This document shows, piece by piece, positions 25,601 through 35,138 of a stretch of 64,000 nt of DNA; the first letter of the stretch is position 1, and each line of letters starts with the position of its first letter. The stretch comes from Anaerolineae bacterium. GTDB taxonomy: Bacteria > Chloroflexota > Anaerolineae > Aggregatilineales > J027. The notes beneath the pieces were generated by a model, which ran no database searches, had not been told where the DNA came from, and was given only the letters and a program-made list of their open reading frames with translations. The translations under genes were made by a program, and so were the position numbers. The stretch lies in assembly GCA_019913005.1 (NCBI GenBank), contig JAIOHL010000207.1, forward strand, positions 1 through 64,000, in the 5' to 3' direction.

Positions 25601-26470
25601 ATGGATCGCGGATTCTTATCCAGTATCGAGTTAAAGACCCCCAAAGGCAGAATTTATTATGGGGTCACAGTTGTCATCCTCACTATCTTAGCCCTGATTG
25701 TGCTATTTCCCTTCGTCTATGCGTTCACATCTGGTCTGAAAGGGAGTCTTGAGGTCTTCAACTCCGGTCTCAACCTTATCCCCCGGAAAGCCCAGTGGCA
25801 CAATTACCGGGACGCATGGGAAGACTTCAAAATGCTGAAGTTGTTCCGCAACTCGTTTATCATTGTCACGGTGAGCGTCTTGCTGCGGTTGACGGTCTCC
25901 GTCATGGCCGCCTATTCGTTGTCACAACTCAAGCCATTTGGTCGTCAACTGGTGATGCTGGCATTTCTGCTGACCTTAATGATTCCCAGCATTGCCTATC
26001 TTGTGCCCCTATTTGTGACATTGGGCAACCTACCCATTGTGCATAAAAGTATTTTGGACAGTTATTGGGGACTGTGGATACCCTATGCGGCGGATGCCTT
26101 TGGGATTTTTGTCCTCAAGAGCTTTTTTGACCGGATTCCACCAGACATTACCGACAGCGCCAAGATTGACGGAGCATCTTCATTTCAAACGCTGGTTTAC
26201 ATCGTCCTGCCCCTGTCCCGCTCCATCATCATCATTTTGGGTATTCTGTCGTTCATGAATATTTGGAAAGATTATCTTCTGCCACTGCTGGTCATAAGTG
26301 ACCCCGAACGCCAGCCCATCACCGTGCGCCTATTTTATGTCGCCAAAGATTATGGTGTGAATCTGCAAATGGCGGCTGCGTTTATGGCCCTGCTCCCGCC
26401 ACTGCTCATTGCCATTTTAATGCAGCGTTATCTTAAAGCAGGCCTGACAATGGGCAGTATCAAGGGGTAA
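25601..26470 (+). CDS. Sugar ABC transporter permease (MalG/UgpE type)
   Basis: The 289-residue partner permease has six membrane segments. The first is VVILTILALIVLFPFVYAFTSGL, and later ones include LVMLAFLLTLMIPSIAYLVPL. The EAA loop is ITDSAKIDGASSFQTLVYIVLPLSR near 188-212. The N terminus and 'NYRDAWEDFKMLKLFRNSFII' are typical of the MalG branch. GGGGAGG precedes the ATG. The gap to the previous gene is 12 bases, so both are translated from the same message in equal amounts. Confidence 0.93.
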   Translation: MDRGFLSSIELKTPKGRIYYGVTVVILTILALIVLFPFVYAFTSGLKGSLEVFNSGLNLIPRKAQWHNYRDAWEDFKMLKLFRNSFIIVTVSVLLRLTVSVMAAYSLSQLKPFGRQLVMLAFLLTLMIPSIAYLVPLFVTLGNLPIVHKSILDSYWGLWIPYAADAFGIFVLKSFFDRIPPDITDSAKIDGASSFQTLVYIVLPLSRSIIIILGILSFMNIWKDYLLPLLVISDPERQPITVRLFYVAKDYGVNLQMAAAFMALLPPLLIAILMQRYLKAGLTMGSIKG

Positions 26471-26519
26471 CTCGGTTGTGATTATTCAGCAGCGACCCAC
26501 TTTCTCGGAGAATAGCGTT

Positions 26520-29198
26520 ATGTCGGTTTTACCCGAACATTTTCATGTCCATCTCAGTCCCATCGCTAATGATGAGGTCGTCATCCAATTTGGCACAGCG
26601 CGATTTTCTGTGCTGACGGATCGTCTGATTCGACTTGAGTATCACCCAGACGGAATTTTTGAAGACCGGGCAAGCCAAGCATTTTGGTATCGAGATCAAC
26701 CTGTACCCGGATTTACATCCCGCTTCACAGCCAACGCCGTCGAAATCGAAACGGCCCATCTGCGGCTCGAATACTGCGAGGCCGGCGAATCATTCAGCAC
26801 GAATAATCTCACAATCACCCTCAAAGAAACAGGTGTGGTATGGCATCCCGGTGAGAGTCCACAAGGAAATCTGGGTGGCACTACCCGTACCCTCGATTTC
26901 ATCAATGGCTATACACCGCTGACACAGGGTTTAATGTCCCGGCAGGGCTGGTCGGTGCTTGACGATTCGACCACCTTTGTCTTTAATGACGATTTTTGGA
27001 TTGAGCCACGTGCTGCCGGGGGAACAGATTGGTATTTTTTCGGCTATGGGCACGATTACAAAACCTGCCTGCGCGATTACTGTCGTATCAGCGGGCAAAT
27101 GCCCATGATTCCACGCTGGATTTTGGGAAATTGGTGGAGTCGTTATTGGAATTACAGCCAAGCCGAGCTTGTGCAGTTGATTGAAAATTTTGAGGATTAC
27201 CAATTGCCTTTCTCGGTGTGCATCGTGGACATGGATTGGCATCTCACTGTAACCAACAATGGCAGTACTGGCTGGACAGGCTATACATGGAATCGGGAGT
27301 TATTCCCCGACCCCAACGGCCTGATTGAATTTTTCCATCGTAAGGGCCTAAAAACAGCCCTGAATCTTCATCCTGCGGAAGGCATCCATAACCACGAAGC
27401 CCAATATCCCGAAATGGCACGGCGTATGGGCATTGACCCTACCACCAAGCAACCAGTCGCTTTTGATATTGCCAACCCGGAATTTGCCAAAGCCTATTTT
27501 GAAGTTCTGCATCACCCGTATGAGAAGATGGGCATTGATTTCTGGTGGGTAGATTGGCAGCAAGGGCAAAAATGCTCGCTACCCGGTCTTGACCCACTAT
27601 GGCTAATTAATCATCTCCATTTTTATGATTTAGGTCGTGATGGTTCCCGTCGCCCGTTTATCTTTTCACGCTGGGGCAACGAAGGCCACCAACGTTATCC
27701 GATTGGCTTTTCCGGCGACACTTACCGCACATGGGACTCGCTACGTTTCCAAACCTATATGACCCCCACCGCAACCAATATCGCTTACGGTTGGTGGAGT
27801 CACGATATTGGCGGGCATACGGGCGGCGTGCAGGACAGCGAGCTATTTGTACGATGGGTGCAGTTTGGCGTCTTTAGCCCCATTATGCGCTTGCATGTCG
27901 GCAAAGGTGAATATTATGACCAGCGGCCCTGGGCTTTTGAAGATGCCGAAGTCTTAAAGGTGTTGCGCGAAGCCCTGCAATTACGCCATGCCTTTATCCC
28001 TTATCTCTATACAATGGCCCGCCGCGCCCACCAAGACAGCCTGCCCCTGACGCAACCGATGTATTATGAGTATCCCGAAAATGAGGAGGCCTATCACTGT
28101 CCACACCAATATCTGTTTGGCACAGAATTGATTGCGGCTCCGTATGTGCATCCCGCCGACCCCGATACCCAACTGAGTCGCCAAGTGGTATGGTTGCCCG
28201 AAGGCGATTGGGTTCACTTCTTTAGCGGAGAACACTTTGCTGGAAACCGTTGGCACGCGATCTACGGTAGATTAGGTGACATCCCATTATTTGCCAAAGC
28301 AGGAGCGATTATCCCCCTTGCGAATGGACTCAATGGAGTCGGTAATCCAAATGAACTGCATATCCACATCTTCGCAGGTGCGGATAACACCTTTACCCTA
28401 TACGAGGATGATGGTGAAACCAGCAGATTCGCTGAGGGGCATTTTTGCGAGACCCGTTTTACCCAGCGTTGGCTCGGTCATAAGCTGGAATTGGTCATGG
28501 ACGCGCCCTCTGGTGATACTACACTCATTCCAGAACAGCGACTTTTCCATATTTACATTCATGGGGTCGCTGAAAGGGTCAAGGTCACTGCCAATGGGCA
28601 TTCCATTGACCAGAGCTATGATGTAGACACCGAGACCCTCCACCTAACAGCGATTCAGCTAGACCGACAAACGGGCCTACAATTGATGTTGGCAAGCTCA
28701 TCGGATTCCCTACTCTCTCGTCGCTCTCGCAAACGCGAAACTTTGCTCCATCACCTGCGGTTCTTTAAGCTGCATACGGGCGTGCGCAACCGCATAGCTG
28801 ATGAGATAGATGCTATCATGGCCGACCCTGCTCAATTAGCCCCCTATATCATCACGCTGTCGGATTTACAGAGTCGGGTGTTTTTTGAAGTGCTTTGCGA
28901 GGCCGGGTTATATACCGTCGCCGACACCGACAAACCCGTACAGGTAGTGATGTGGAACAATACCGAGAATCCCTTTATTACCTATCGCTATCGGGATGCC
29001 TATCTCCATTTTGGATTTTTACGCGCAGCCAATCACACCAACGGAGTATTACCACGTTTCACAACCTTTACTCCTCCGGTCAACGTATGGCGGCATGGAG
29101 CATATGAAGAGCAGGTACACCACACGCAATGGCACACCCAAGTTGACTATCTCAATTTGTGGACGGCATCCGAAGGCTATCGAGAATCTACCCCGTAA
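26520..29198 (+). CDS. GH31 alpha-glycosidase, cytoplasmic
   Basis: The 892-residue enzyme starts at ATG 26520 with GGAGAA seven bases before it; an upstream GTG at 26478 lacks a site. There is no signal peptide, so it should act on imported oligosaccharides. The order is an N-terminal beta domain, a TIM barrel with PRWILGNWWSRYW near 210 and DFWWVDWQQG (nucleophile Asp near 345), then QRYPIGFSGDTYRTWDSL with the acid/base Asp near 400, and YGWWSHDIGGH. C-terminal beta domains follow (TFTLYEDDGETSRF), then an extra ~150 residues. The family includes alpha-glucosidases, alpha-xylosidases and sulfoquinovosidases; 'WWVDWQQG' points to the alpha-glucosidase branch. It fits the transporter genes just upstream. 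Confidence 0.92.
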   Translation: MSVLPEHFHVHLSPIANDEVVIQFGTARFSVLTDRLIRLEYHPDGIFEDRASQAFWYRDQPVPGFTSRFTANAVEIETAHLRLEYCEAGESFSTNNLTITLKETGVVWHPGESPQGNLGGTTRTLDFINGYTPLTQGLMSRQGWSVLDDSTTFVFNDDFWIEPRAAGGTDWYFFGYGHDYKTCLRDYCRISGQMPMIPRWILGNWWSRYWNYSQAELVQLIENFEDYQLPFSVCIVDMDWHLTVTNNGSTGWTGYTWNRELFPDPNGLIEFFHRKGLKTALNLHPAEGIHNHEAQYPEMARRMGIDPTTKQPVAFDIANPEFAKAYFEVLHHPYEKMGIDFWWVDWQQGQKCSLPGLDPLWLINHLHFYDLGRDGSRRPFIFSRWGNEGHQRYPIGFSGDTYRTWDSLRFQTYMTPTATNIAYGWWSHDIGGHTGGVQDSELFVRWVQFGVFSPIMRLHVGKGEYYDQRPWAFEDAEVLKVLREALQLRHAFIPYLYTMARRAHQDSLPLTQPMYYEYPENEEAYHCPHQYLFGTELIAAPYVHPADPDTQLSRQVVWLPEGDWVHFFSGEHFAGNRWHAIYGRLGDIPLFAKAGAIIPLANGLNGVGNPNELHIHIFAGADNTFTLYEDDGETSRFAEGHFCETRFTQRWLGHKLELVMDAPSGDTTLIPEQRLFHIYIHGVAERVKVTANGHSIDQSYDVDTETLHLTAIQLDRQTGLQLMLASSSDSLLSRRSRKRETLLHHLRFFKLHTGVRNRIADEIDAIMADPAQLAPYIITLSDLQSRVFFEVLCEAGLYTVADTDKPVQVVMWNNTENPFITYRYRDAYLHFGFLRAANHTNGVLPRFTTFTPPVNVWRHGAYEEQVHHTQWHTQVDYLNLWTASEGYRESTP

Positions 29199-29246
29199 CC
29201 CGGTGGGTGCGTATTTTCATATAATCGTGAACGAAGGAAAATCACT

Positions 29247-30512
29247 ATGCCTATTTCACGGCGAACGTTTTTTAAAGGGGCTGGAGCACTGCTCGTTGGA
29301 CAAGCCCTGCATTACAATACGGGCTATGCGTTCTCGACACCCGAACCAAAGGCTGCCCGAAACATACGTCAAACAGCAGGTCGTCCACTTTTGATGGCTC
29401 ATTACATGCCATGGTACCAAACGCCAGAAATCAGTTTCCGTTGGGGTTGGCATTGGACGATGGAGCATTTTAATCCGCGCATCACCGATGAAAATGGCCG
29501 CCCAGAGATCGCTTCCCATTATATGCCCTTGACTGGCCCGTATGATTCCAGCGACCCTGATTTGTTGGAATATCAAGTGCTGCTGATGAAACTCAGTGGT
29601 ATTGATGGGGTCATTGTAGATTGGTATGGGGTCGAAAATTTCCGTGACTATGCAGACCTTAACGATGCCACTGTTAAGTTATTTGAATATATCGAGAAGG
29701 CAGGGCTGCTGTTTTCCCTTTGTTACGAAGACCAGACAGTCATGCACATGGTTGAAGGCGGTCATATTGAGGAAAGCGAACGGCTCACCTATGGGCAAGC
29801 TGATATGGTCTTTGCCCAGGAACAGTGGTTCACAAAAGAAACCTATATCAAAGCCAGTGGTCAACCGTTATTGTTTACCTTTGGCCCGCAGTATTTCAAA
29901 AGTGCCGACGATTGGGAAACCCTGTTTACAGGACTCGAACCTCAACCCGCACTCATCACACTTGATAAACATAATGTCACCAACGCGCTATGCAGCTATC
30001 CTTGGCCCCCCATGCAAGGCGGTGTTACCTATAACCGTGCTGCCATTGAAGCCTATCTCGGTGATTTTTATCGCAAGGCTGCCCGTAAGGATTATGTCGT
30101 GGGTGGGGCATTCCCCGGCTTCCATGATATTTATGCCGAAGCTAGTGTGCGTGACAGCTATGGATATTTGGATGCTGAGGGCGGCGAGACGTTTCGTTAT
30201 ACGCTGCAAATGGCCCTCGATCAGAACCCCGACATCATCCAACTCATCACGTGGAATGATTATGGGGAGGGAACGATAATCGAACCTACTGAGGAGTTTG
30301 GTTATCAATATTTGGCAATGCTGCAAGAAACTCGCCGCACATTCGATGGGGCTGATTTCGCCTTTACCACTCAACAGTTGGAACTCCCCTTGCGTTTGTT
30401 CAATTTGAGAAAAGCGCATTCGCAAGATAGCCAGCTAGACGAGGTATTTTCAAAACTCATTGCGGGTGACATCGAAAGTGCTGCCACCATTCTTGATAGC
30501 TATTCCGAGTAG
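29247..30512 (+). CDS. Tat-exported GH71/GH99-like glycosidase
   Basis: The 421-residue protein has a twin-arginine signal, SRRTFFKGAGALLVG, at residues 4-18, so it is exported folded. The mature part has PLLMAHYMPWYQTPE near 47, WGWHWTMEHFNP near 67, LLMKLSGIDGVIVDWYG near 111-127 and IIQLITWNDYGEGTIIEPT near 333. 'ITWNDYGE' recalls GH71 alpha-1,3-glucanase and 'EGTxIEP' GH99 endo-alpha-mannosidase; both have related TIM barrels. It would cut a polymer outside the cell and supply the ABC transporter and the GH31 enzyme. AAGGA is eight bases before the ATG. The family level is fairly safe; the linkage cut is not known. Confidence 0.8.
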   Translation: MPISRRTFFKGAGALLVGQALHYNTGYAFSTPEPKAARNIRQTAGRPLLMAHYMPWYQTPEISFRWGWHWTMEHFNPRITDENGRPEIASHYMPLTGPYDSSDPDLLEYQVLLMKLSGIDGVIVDWYGVENFRDYADLNDATVKLFEYIEKAGLLFSLCYEDQTVMHMVEGGHIEESERLTYGQADMVFAQEQWFTKETYIKASGQPLLFTFGPQYFKSADDWETLFTGLEPQPALITLDKHNVTNALCSYPWPPMQGGVTYNRAAIEAYLGDFYRKAARKDYVVGGAFPGFHDIYAEASVRDSYGYLDAEGGETFRYTLQMALDQNPDIIQLITWNDYGEGTIIEPTEEFGYQYLAMLQETRRTFDGADFAFTTQQLELPLRLFNLRKAHSQDSQLDEVFSKLIAGDIESAATILDSYSE

Positions 30513-30549
30513 TCACCGAACGTTTACATTGGATACTTTTCCAAAAGAC

Positions 30550-30586
30550 CAACCCCGGCTTATTCCCTCAACAATATCCGGGGTTG
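30550..30586. terminator. Hairpin between convergent glycosidase and DUF2254 genes
   Basis: CAACCCCGG (30550-30558) pairs perfectly with CCGGGGTTG (30578-30586) across a 19-base loop. It fills the 75-base gap between converging genes and ends one base before the DUF2254 stop codon. There is no T run, so termination strength is uncertain. Confidence 0.45.
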
Positions 30587-30587
30587 A

Positions 30588-31955
30588 TTATGCTTCTGTG
30601 GAGCCAACGAGAGTTTTCCGGTGTTCAAGAGTATCAATAACAGCCTGATACGCCGACTCAATGTCTTCACGGTCAGTTGCTTCAAGCGGCGTTACGGTTG
30701 ACCCATGCAGCGTCATGGAAGCATGGCGTTTGACGACCTCAAAATCCTCCACTCGATACAGCCGTTCTGCGATCATTTGTAAGGTTTCGAGCAATCGAAT
30801 GGTTACAGCCACACTGGATTGTCCGTATTGGCGCAGTTGATTAAAAGCGTCATCCATTAGGCCTTTGAAGCTAGGCGCGTAACAGATTAAGCGTAGTATG
30901 CCATTTTCATCATAATGATATGGGGATGGCAGTTGACGTTCAGCAATTTGACATAACGCCGCTCCTAGCCAGTCCAAACAACTCATCGCAGTAAAGGGGT
31001 CATTAATGGCAGGTGAGATTGCCCGCAAACCGACCTCCACCAATTCATTAAATAAAAACTCCATATCGTAATCTGGTGAACGATGGGTATCCGTCACAAA
31101 GGCAATTTCAAGGTCAGTCTTAGTTGTTGGGTCAATGGGCTTCTCCGACCAGATTTTTGCCAATGTACCCCCTGCCGAAACAAAGTCCCCGGGGTGATGG
31201 CGTACCCATATCACGTAATTGCGGGAGATGGCAATTTCTGCCAACATCCCAAAGTCAATCAGTCGTAGATAACCACTGCGCGGACTCTTGATCAATTCAG
31301 TAAGTGGATATGACAGGTCGGCAATGGTTTGCTCAATGGTTGGGTATGGTGAATTCAATTGCGACGCAGCAGATTGCGGGAAGTTAGCATGGACGGCTTC
31401 ATGTAAATCGCTCCCTACCCGGGCAATGAGGTTGGGGATTTGAATAGCTTCAGCAGTGTGATGGATGAAGTAAATCAGGACACCAAAACTTAGGACGGCC
31501 AATAGAATGCCCACAGTGACTGACAGATGTGGCAGATTGCCATTTTCAGAGTCAGCCACACGGATGGTACGTAAGACTAGAAGGCTATAGATGAACGTTG
31601 CGGTAAAGACGCCAAGTACAATCTGCGTACCGCGATCTCGCATAAAGTTGATAAGCAAGCGAGGGCCAGATTGCGTCGAGGTAAATGACAACGCGACCAT
31701 GACTATCGAAAATACGACTCCGGCTACGGTAATCATTGACCCGGCAATCGTCGCCAGCAGGAGGCGCTCACCATCAATATCGCCGTCATAAAACAGGCCC
31801 AATGCTTCAAGAGTTTTGGTGCTGACCCGCCGATCCAGTTCCAACATGATCGAGGCTAATAACATTGCTCCCACCATCATCAACAGTGGGACAAACCAAT
31901 AGTTGTGGCGTAGATTCAGGAGATTGACACGTAGGGTATAGCGAATGGATTTCAT
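30588..31955 (-). CDS. DUF2254 membrane protein
   Basis: The 455-residue protein has four clear membrane segments in its first 155 residues (YWFVPLLMMVGAMLLASIML, AGSMITVAGVVFSIVMVALSF, LGVFTATFIYSLLVL, SVTVGILLAVLSFGVLIYFI). The motif SFTSTQSGPRLLINFMRDRGTQIVLG matches DUF2254. The soluble C-terminal half has RLIDFGMLAEIA, HPGDFVSAGGTLAKIW and VEVGLRAISPAINDPFTAMSCLDWLG, which is also diagnostic. The function is unknown; the 'GDFV..G..L' segment resembles a biotinyl/barrel-type fold. It follows hutU by five bases and may be the last gene of that operon, although a link to histidine breakdown is not obvious. Confidence 0.88.
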   Translation of the reverse strand: MKSIRYTLRVNLLNLRHNYWFVPLLMMVGAMLLASIMLELDRRVSTKTLEALGLFYDGDIDGERLLLATIAGSMITVAGVVFSIVMVALSFTSTQSGPRLLINFMRDRGTQIVLGVFTATFIYSLLVLRTIRVADSENGNLPHLSVTVGILLAVLSFGVLIYFIHHTAEAIQIPNLIARVGSDLHEAVHANFPQSAASQLNSPYPTIEQTIADLSYPLTELIKSPRSGYLRLIDFGMLAEIAISRNYVIWVRHHPGDFVSAGGTLAKIWSEKPIDPTTKTDLEIAFVTDTHRSPDYDMEFLFNELVEVGLRAISPAINDPFTAMSCLDWLGAALCQIAERQLPSPYHYDENGILRLICYAPSFKGLMDDAFNQLRQYGQSSVAVTIRLLETLQMIAERLYRVEDFEVVKRHASMTLHGSTVTPLEATDREDIESAYQAVIDTLEHRKTLVGSTEA

Positions 31956-31960
31956 AATAG

Positions 31961-33607
31961 TTATTGTCGCACTGGTATTACAAGGCCATTCTTGCCCGCA
32001 GTCTCAATCGCAAGTTCATAGCCCGCGTCAGCATGGCGCAAAACCCCCATCGCCGGGTCATTGGTCAAAACGCGCTGCAAACGGGCGGCAGCTTGTGGCG
32101 TGCCATCGGCGACAATCACCTGTCCAGCATGTTGACTAAAGCCAATCCCGACACCCCCGCCATGATGAAAACTAACCCATGTCGCACCGCTGGCAACATT
32201 GACCATTAAGTTGAGCAAGGGCCAATCACTGACGGCATCTGTGCCATCCAACATAGACTCCGTTTCGCGGTTGGGGCTGGCAACACTGCCCGTATCCAGA
32301 TGATCGCGGCCAATCACAATTGGGGCGCTGACCTCACCTTTTGCGACCAGTTCATTAAAGGCCAGACCTGCTTTGGCGCGTGCCCCCTGCCCTAACCAAC
32401 AAATGCGTGCAGGCAGTCCTTGAAAAGCTACCCTCTCCTGCGCCTTTTTAATCCAGCGATGCAGGGCTACGTCTTTGGGAAATAAATCAAGGATGGCTTG
32501 ATCGGTACGATAAATGTCCTGCGGGTCGCCGGAAAGGGCCACCCAGCGAAATGGGCCTTTGCCTTCACAAAAGAGGGGACGGACATACGCAGGTACAAAA
32601 CCGGGAAACGCAAATGCCTCCTCAAATCCGGCATCATAGGCCCGCTGACGGATATTGTTGCCATAATCGAAGACCACTGAGCCGCGTTTTTGCAAGGCGA
32701 CCATCGCCTCTACCGAACGCCGCATGGTCATTAAACTGGCATCATGATAGGCAGCAGGGTCGGAGGTACGTAATTCGACGGCAGCTTCATAAGGCATATG
32801 GGTAGGGACGTACATCATGACGTCGTGGGCAGGCGTCTGATCGGTGACAACTTCGGGGATGATGTTGCTATTGAGCAGGGTCTCATATAGATCGGAGGCG
32901 TTCGCCAATACGCCAATACTGATAGCTTCACCGCGATTTTTGGCTTCCAGTGCCCGTTGAATCCCCTGCTCCAAATCGGTTGTCCATTCATCCAGATAAC
33001 GGGTTTCGATGCGGCGCTGGATACGATGTTCGTCTACTTCGGCAATCAAACACACCCCTTCATTCATCGTCACCGCTAGGGGTTGTGCGCCACCCATGCC
33101 ACCGAGACCCGCCGTAACCGTGAGTGTGCCACGTAATGTGCCGTTAAAATGACGCCGGGCCGCCTCCGCCAATGTTTCATATGTGCCCTGCAAAATGCCC
33201 TGTGTACCGATATAAATCCAACTGCCTGCCGTCATTTGCCCGTACATGATAAGCCCCTTAGCGGCAAGGGCATCAAAATGTTCTTGGGTAGCCCAATGCG
33301 GCACAAGGTTGCTGTTGGCGATGAGGACACGCGGCGCGTCGGGGGTGGTTTTCAATACACCAACTGGTTTGCCACTTTGCACCAATAGGGTTTCATCATT
33401 TTCTAGCGATTGCAGGGTACGAATAATCGCGTCAAAGGCTTCCCAACTGCGGGCAGCCTGTCCACGCCCCCCATAAACAATCAGATTCGCGGGGTCTTCA
33501 GCCACTTCAGGATCAAGATTATTCATCAACATACGCAGGGCGGCCTCTTGCAACCACCCCTTGCATTGCAGTTGTGAACCACGCGGCGCACGGATTACAC
33601 GGGTCAT
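31961..33607 (-). CDS. hutU: Urocanate hydratase
   Basis: HutU converts urocanate to 4-imidazolone-5-propionate, step two of histidine degradation, using tightly bound NAD+. The protein is 548 residues from the ATG at 33607, close to the usual 550-557. An ATG 15 codons upstream lies inside hutH and is less likely. It has [20 protein letters not shown] at the NAD site, the signature [20 protein letters not shown] near 393-412, and [20 protein letters not shown]. The start is one base after the hutH stop, with AGGGAG inside hutH, so translation is coupled. hutI and the later steps are not in this window. Confidence 0.96.
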   Translation of the reverse strand: MTRVIRAPRGSQLQCKGWLQEAALRMLMNNLDPEVAEDPANLIVYGGRGQAARSWEAFDAIIRTLQSLENDETLLVQSGKPVGVLKTTPDAPRVLIANSNLVPHWATQEHFDALAAKGLIMYGQMTAGSWIYIGTQGILQGTYETLAEAARRHFNGTLRGTLTVTAGLGGMGGAQPLAVTMNEGVCLIAEVDEHRIQRRIETRYLDEWTTDLEQGIQRALEAKNRGEAISIGVLANASDLYETLLNSNIIPEVVTDQTPAHDVMMYVPTHMPYEAAVELRTSDPAAYHDASLMTMRRSVEAMVALQKRGSVVFDYGNNIRQRAYDAGFEEAFAFPGFVPAYVRPLFCEGKGPFRWVALSGDPQDIYRTDQAILDLFPKDVALHRWIKKAQERVAFQGLPARICWLGQGARAKAGLAFNELVAKGEVSAPIVIGRDHLDTGSVASPNRETESMLDGTDAVSDWPLLNLMVNVASGATWVSFHHGGGVGIGFSQHAGQVIVADGTPQAAARLQRVLTNDPAMGVLRHADAGYELAIETAGKNGLVIPVRQ

Positions 33608-33608
33608 A

Positions 33609-35126
33609 TTAATCAAAAACTCCCTGTCGAATGAGTTGCACAATTTTTTCAATGTCGGGGTTGGGCGGACGGTCTTCGGTCAACCGAGGCACTTGTTGGC
33701 GAATGTGGGCATGGGCACGTTCGACTCCGACCCCGCTTTTTAGAGGTCGCTGATATTCCAACGCCTCTGCCGAACACAACAATTCGATAGCGATGACATG
33801 GGTCGCCAATTTGACCGCCTGCCATGCTTGATGGGCCGCCGTCGCTCCCATGCTGTTGTAATCTTCCATGCCTGCGCTGGTCGGGATGTTATGCACACTC
33901 GCCGGAGCAGCAAGGGTCTGGATTTCGTTACAGGCGGCGGCGGCAGTATATTGCGCGATCATCAAGCCGCTGTGTAACCCCGGTTGCGGGCTAAGATGGG
34001 GATTGAGCGGATTTTCGCTGTCGGAAGCGCTTAACAAAAAGTAAACACGTCGTTCGCTAATGCCTGCGATATGCGACACTGCTATTTTGAGAGCATCCAG
34101 AGCTAGCGCAATTGGCGTCCCATGAAAATTGCCCGCGCTGATGATGTCGCCATTGTCGGGGAACACCAGCGGGTTATCAGTCACGGCGCTCAGTTCGCGG
34201 TTGATGATGGTCGTCACGTACTCCAACATATCCCATGCCGCGCCAAGCACCTGCGGCGTACAGCGCAGCGAATAGGGGTCTTGGACACGTGGATCATCGG
34301 TTTTATGGCTAGGCAGAATGGTGCTGCCTTCTAGCAAAGTACGCAAGCGATCCGCCACGCGCATCTGCCCCTGCTGTTGGCGAATCATATGCACTCGACC
34401 ATCCAAAAAAGCATCGGTGGCACGGCAAGCATCAATCGAAAGCGCGGCGGCAGTGATGGCTGATGCTAAAAGATGCTCGGTATCCGCAATCAGCAAGGCC
34501 GCCATCGCACACATCAGATGCGTGCCATTAATGAGGGCTAATCCTTCTTTGGCATCCAAAACAAGTGGGGCTACACCTGCTTGTTCCAGCGCCTCTCCCC
34601 CGCTCATTATTTGGCCTTGAAACCATGCCTCCCCTTCCCCAATCAACACGAGGCTGATATGCGAAAGGGGTGCAAGATCGCCACTCGCCCCAACCGACCC
34701 ACGCGAGGGCACAACAGGAGTAATGCCCGCATTCAGGACATTTACAAGAGTCTCAACCACAACGGGTCGGACACCCGAATACCCCCTGCACAAACTGGCC
34801 GCCATCACAATCATGACAGCGCGTACTACCTCTTCGGGCAAGACATCGCCAATACCCGCTGCGTGACTGCGAATCAGGTTGCGCTGTACCTGTCGGATTT
34901 GTTCGGGAGCAATTCGCACACGATTGAGGCTGCCGAAACCCGTATTGACGCCGTAGGCCACTTTGCCTTGCGCCACTGTGTTTTTGACCACCTCATGCCC
35001 AGCTTCGATTTTTTCACGGGCAGAACGATGCAGCACAACCGTCTGCCCTCGCCGTGCCACACCTATAATGTCTCCAATATGCAGTGACCCGCCATCCAAA
35101 ATGGTGAAATGTGCTGTGCTGCCCAT
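33609..35126 (-). CDS. hutH: Histidine ammonia-lyase
   Basis: HutH removes ammonia from histidine to give urocanate. The 505-residue protein has the Ala147-Ser148-Gly149 triad in [16 protein letters not shown], which cyclises into the MIO electrophile. The catalytic Tyr58 is in [10 protein letters not shown], and [15 protein letters not shown] and [20 protein letters not shown] are also typical. Length is normal. AGGGT lies ten bases before the ATG. It follows malQ by 12 bases and precedes hutU by one base, so histidine breakdown genes share an operon with maltodextrin metabolism here, an uncommon pairing. Confidence 0.96.
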   Translation of the reverse strand: MGSTAHFTILDGGSLHIGDIIGVARRGQTVVLHRSAREKIEAGHEVVKNTVAQGKVAYGVNTGFGSLNRVRIAPEQIRQVQRNLIRSHAAGIGDVLPEEVVRAVMIVMAASLCRGYSGVRPVVVETLVNVLNAGITPVVPSRGSVGASGDLAPLSHISLVLIGEGEAWFQGQIMSGGEALEQAGVAPLVLDAKEGLALINGTHLMCAMAALLIADTEHLLASAITAAALSIDACRATDAFLDGRVHMIRQQQGQMRVADRLRTLLEGSTILPSHKTDDPRVQDPYSLRCTPQVLGAAWDMLEYVTTIINRELSAVTDNPLVFPDNGDIISAGNFHGTPIALALDALKIAVSHIAGISERRVYFLLSASDSENPLNPHLSPQPGLHSGLMIAQYTAAAACNEIQTLAAPASVHNIPTSAGMEDYNSMGATAAHQAWQAVKLATHVIAIELLCSAEALEYQRPLKSGVGVERAHAHIRQQVPRLTEDRPPNPDIEKIVQLIRQGVFD

Positions 35127-35138
35127 TTTGAATTTACC

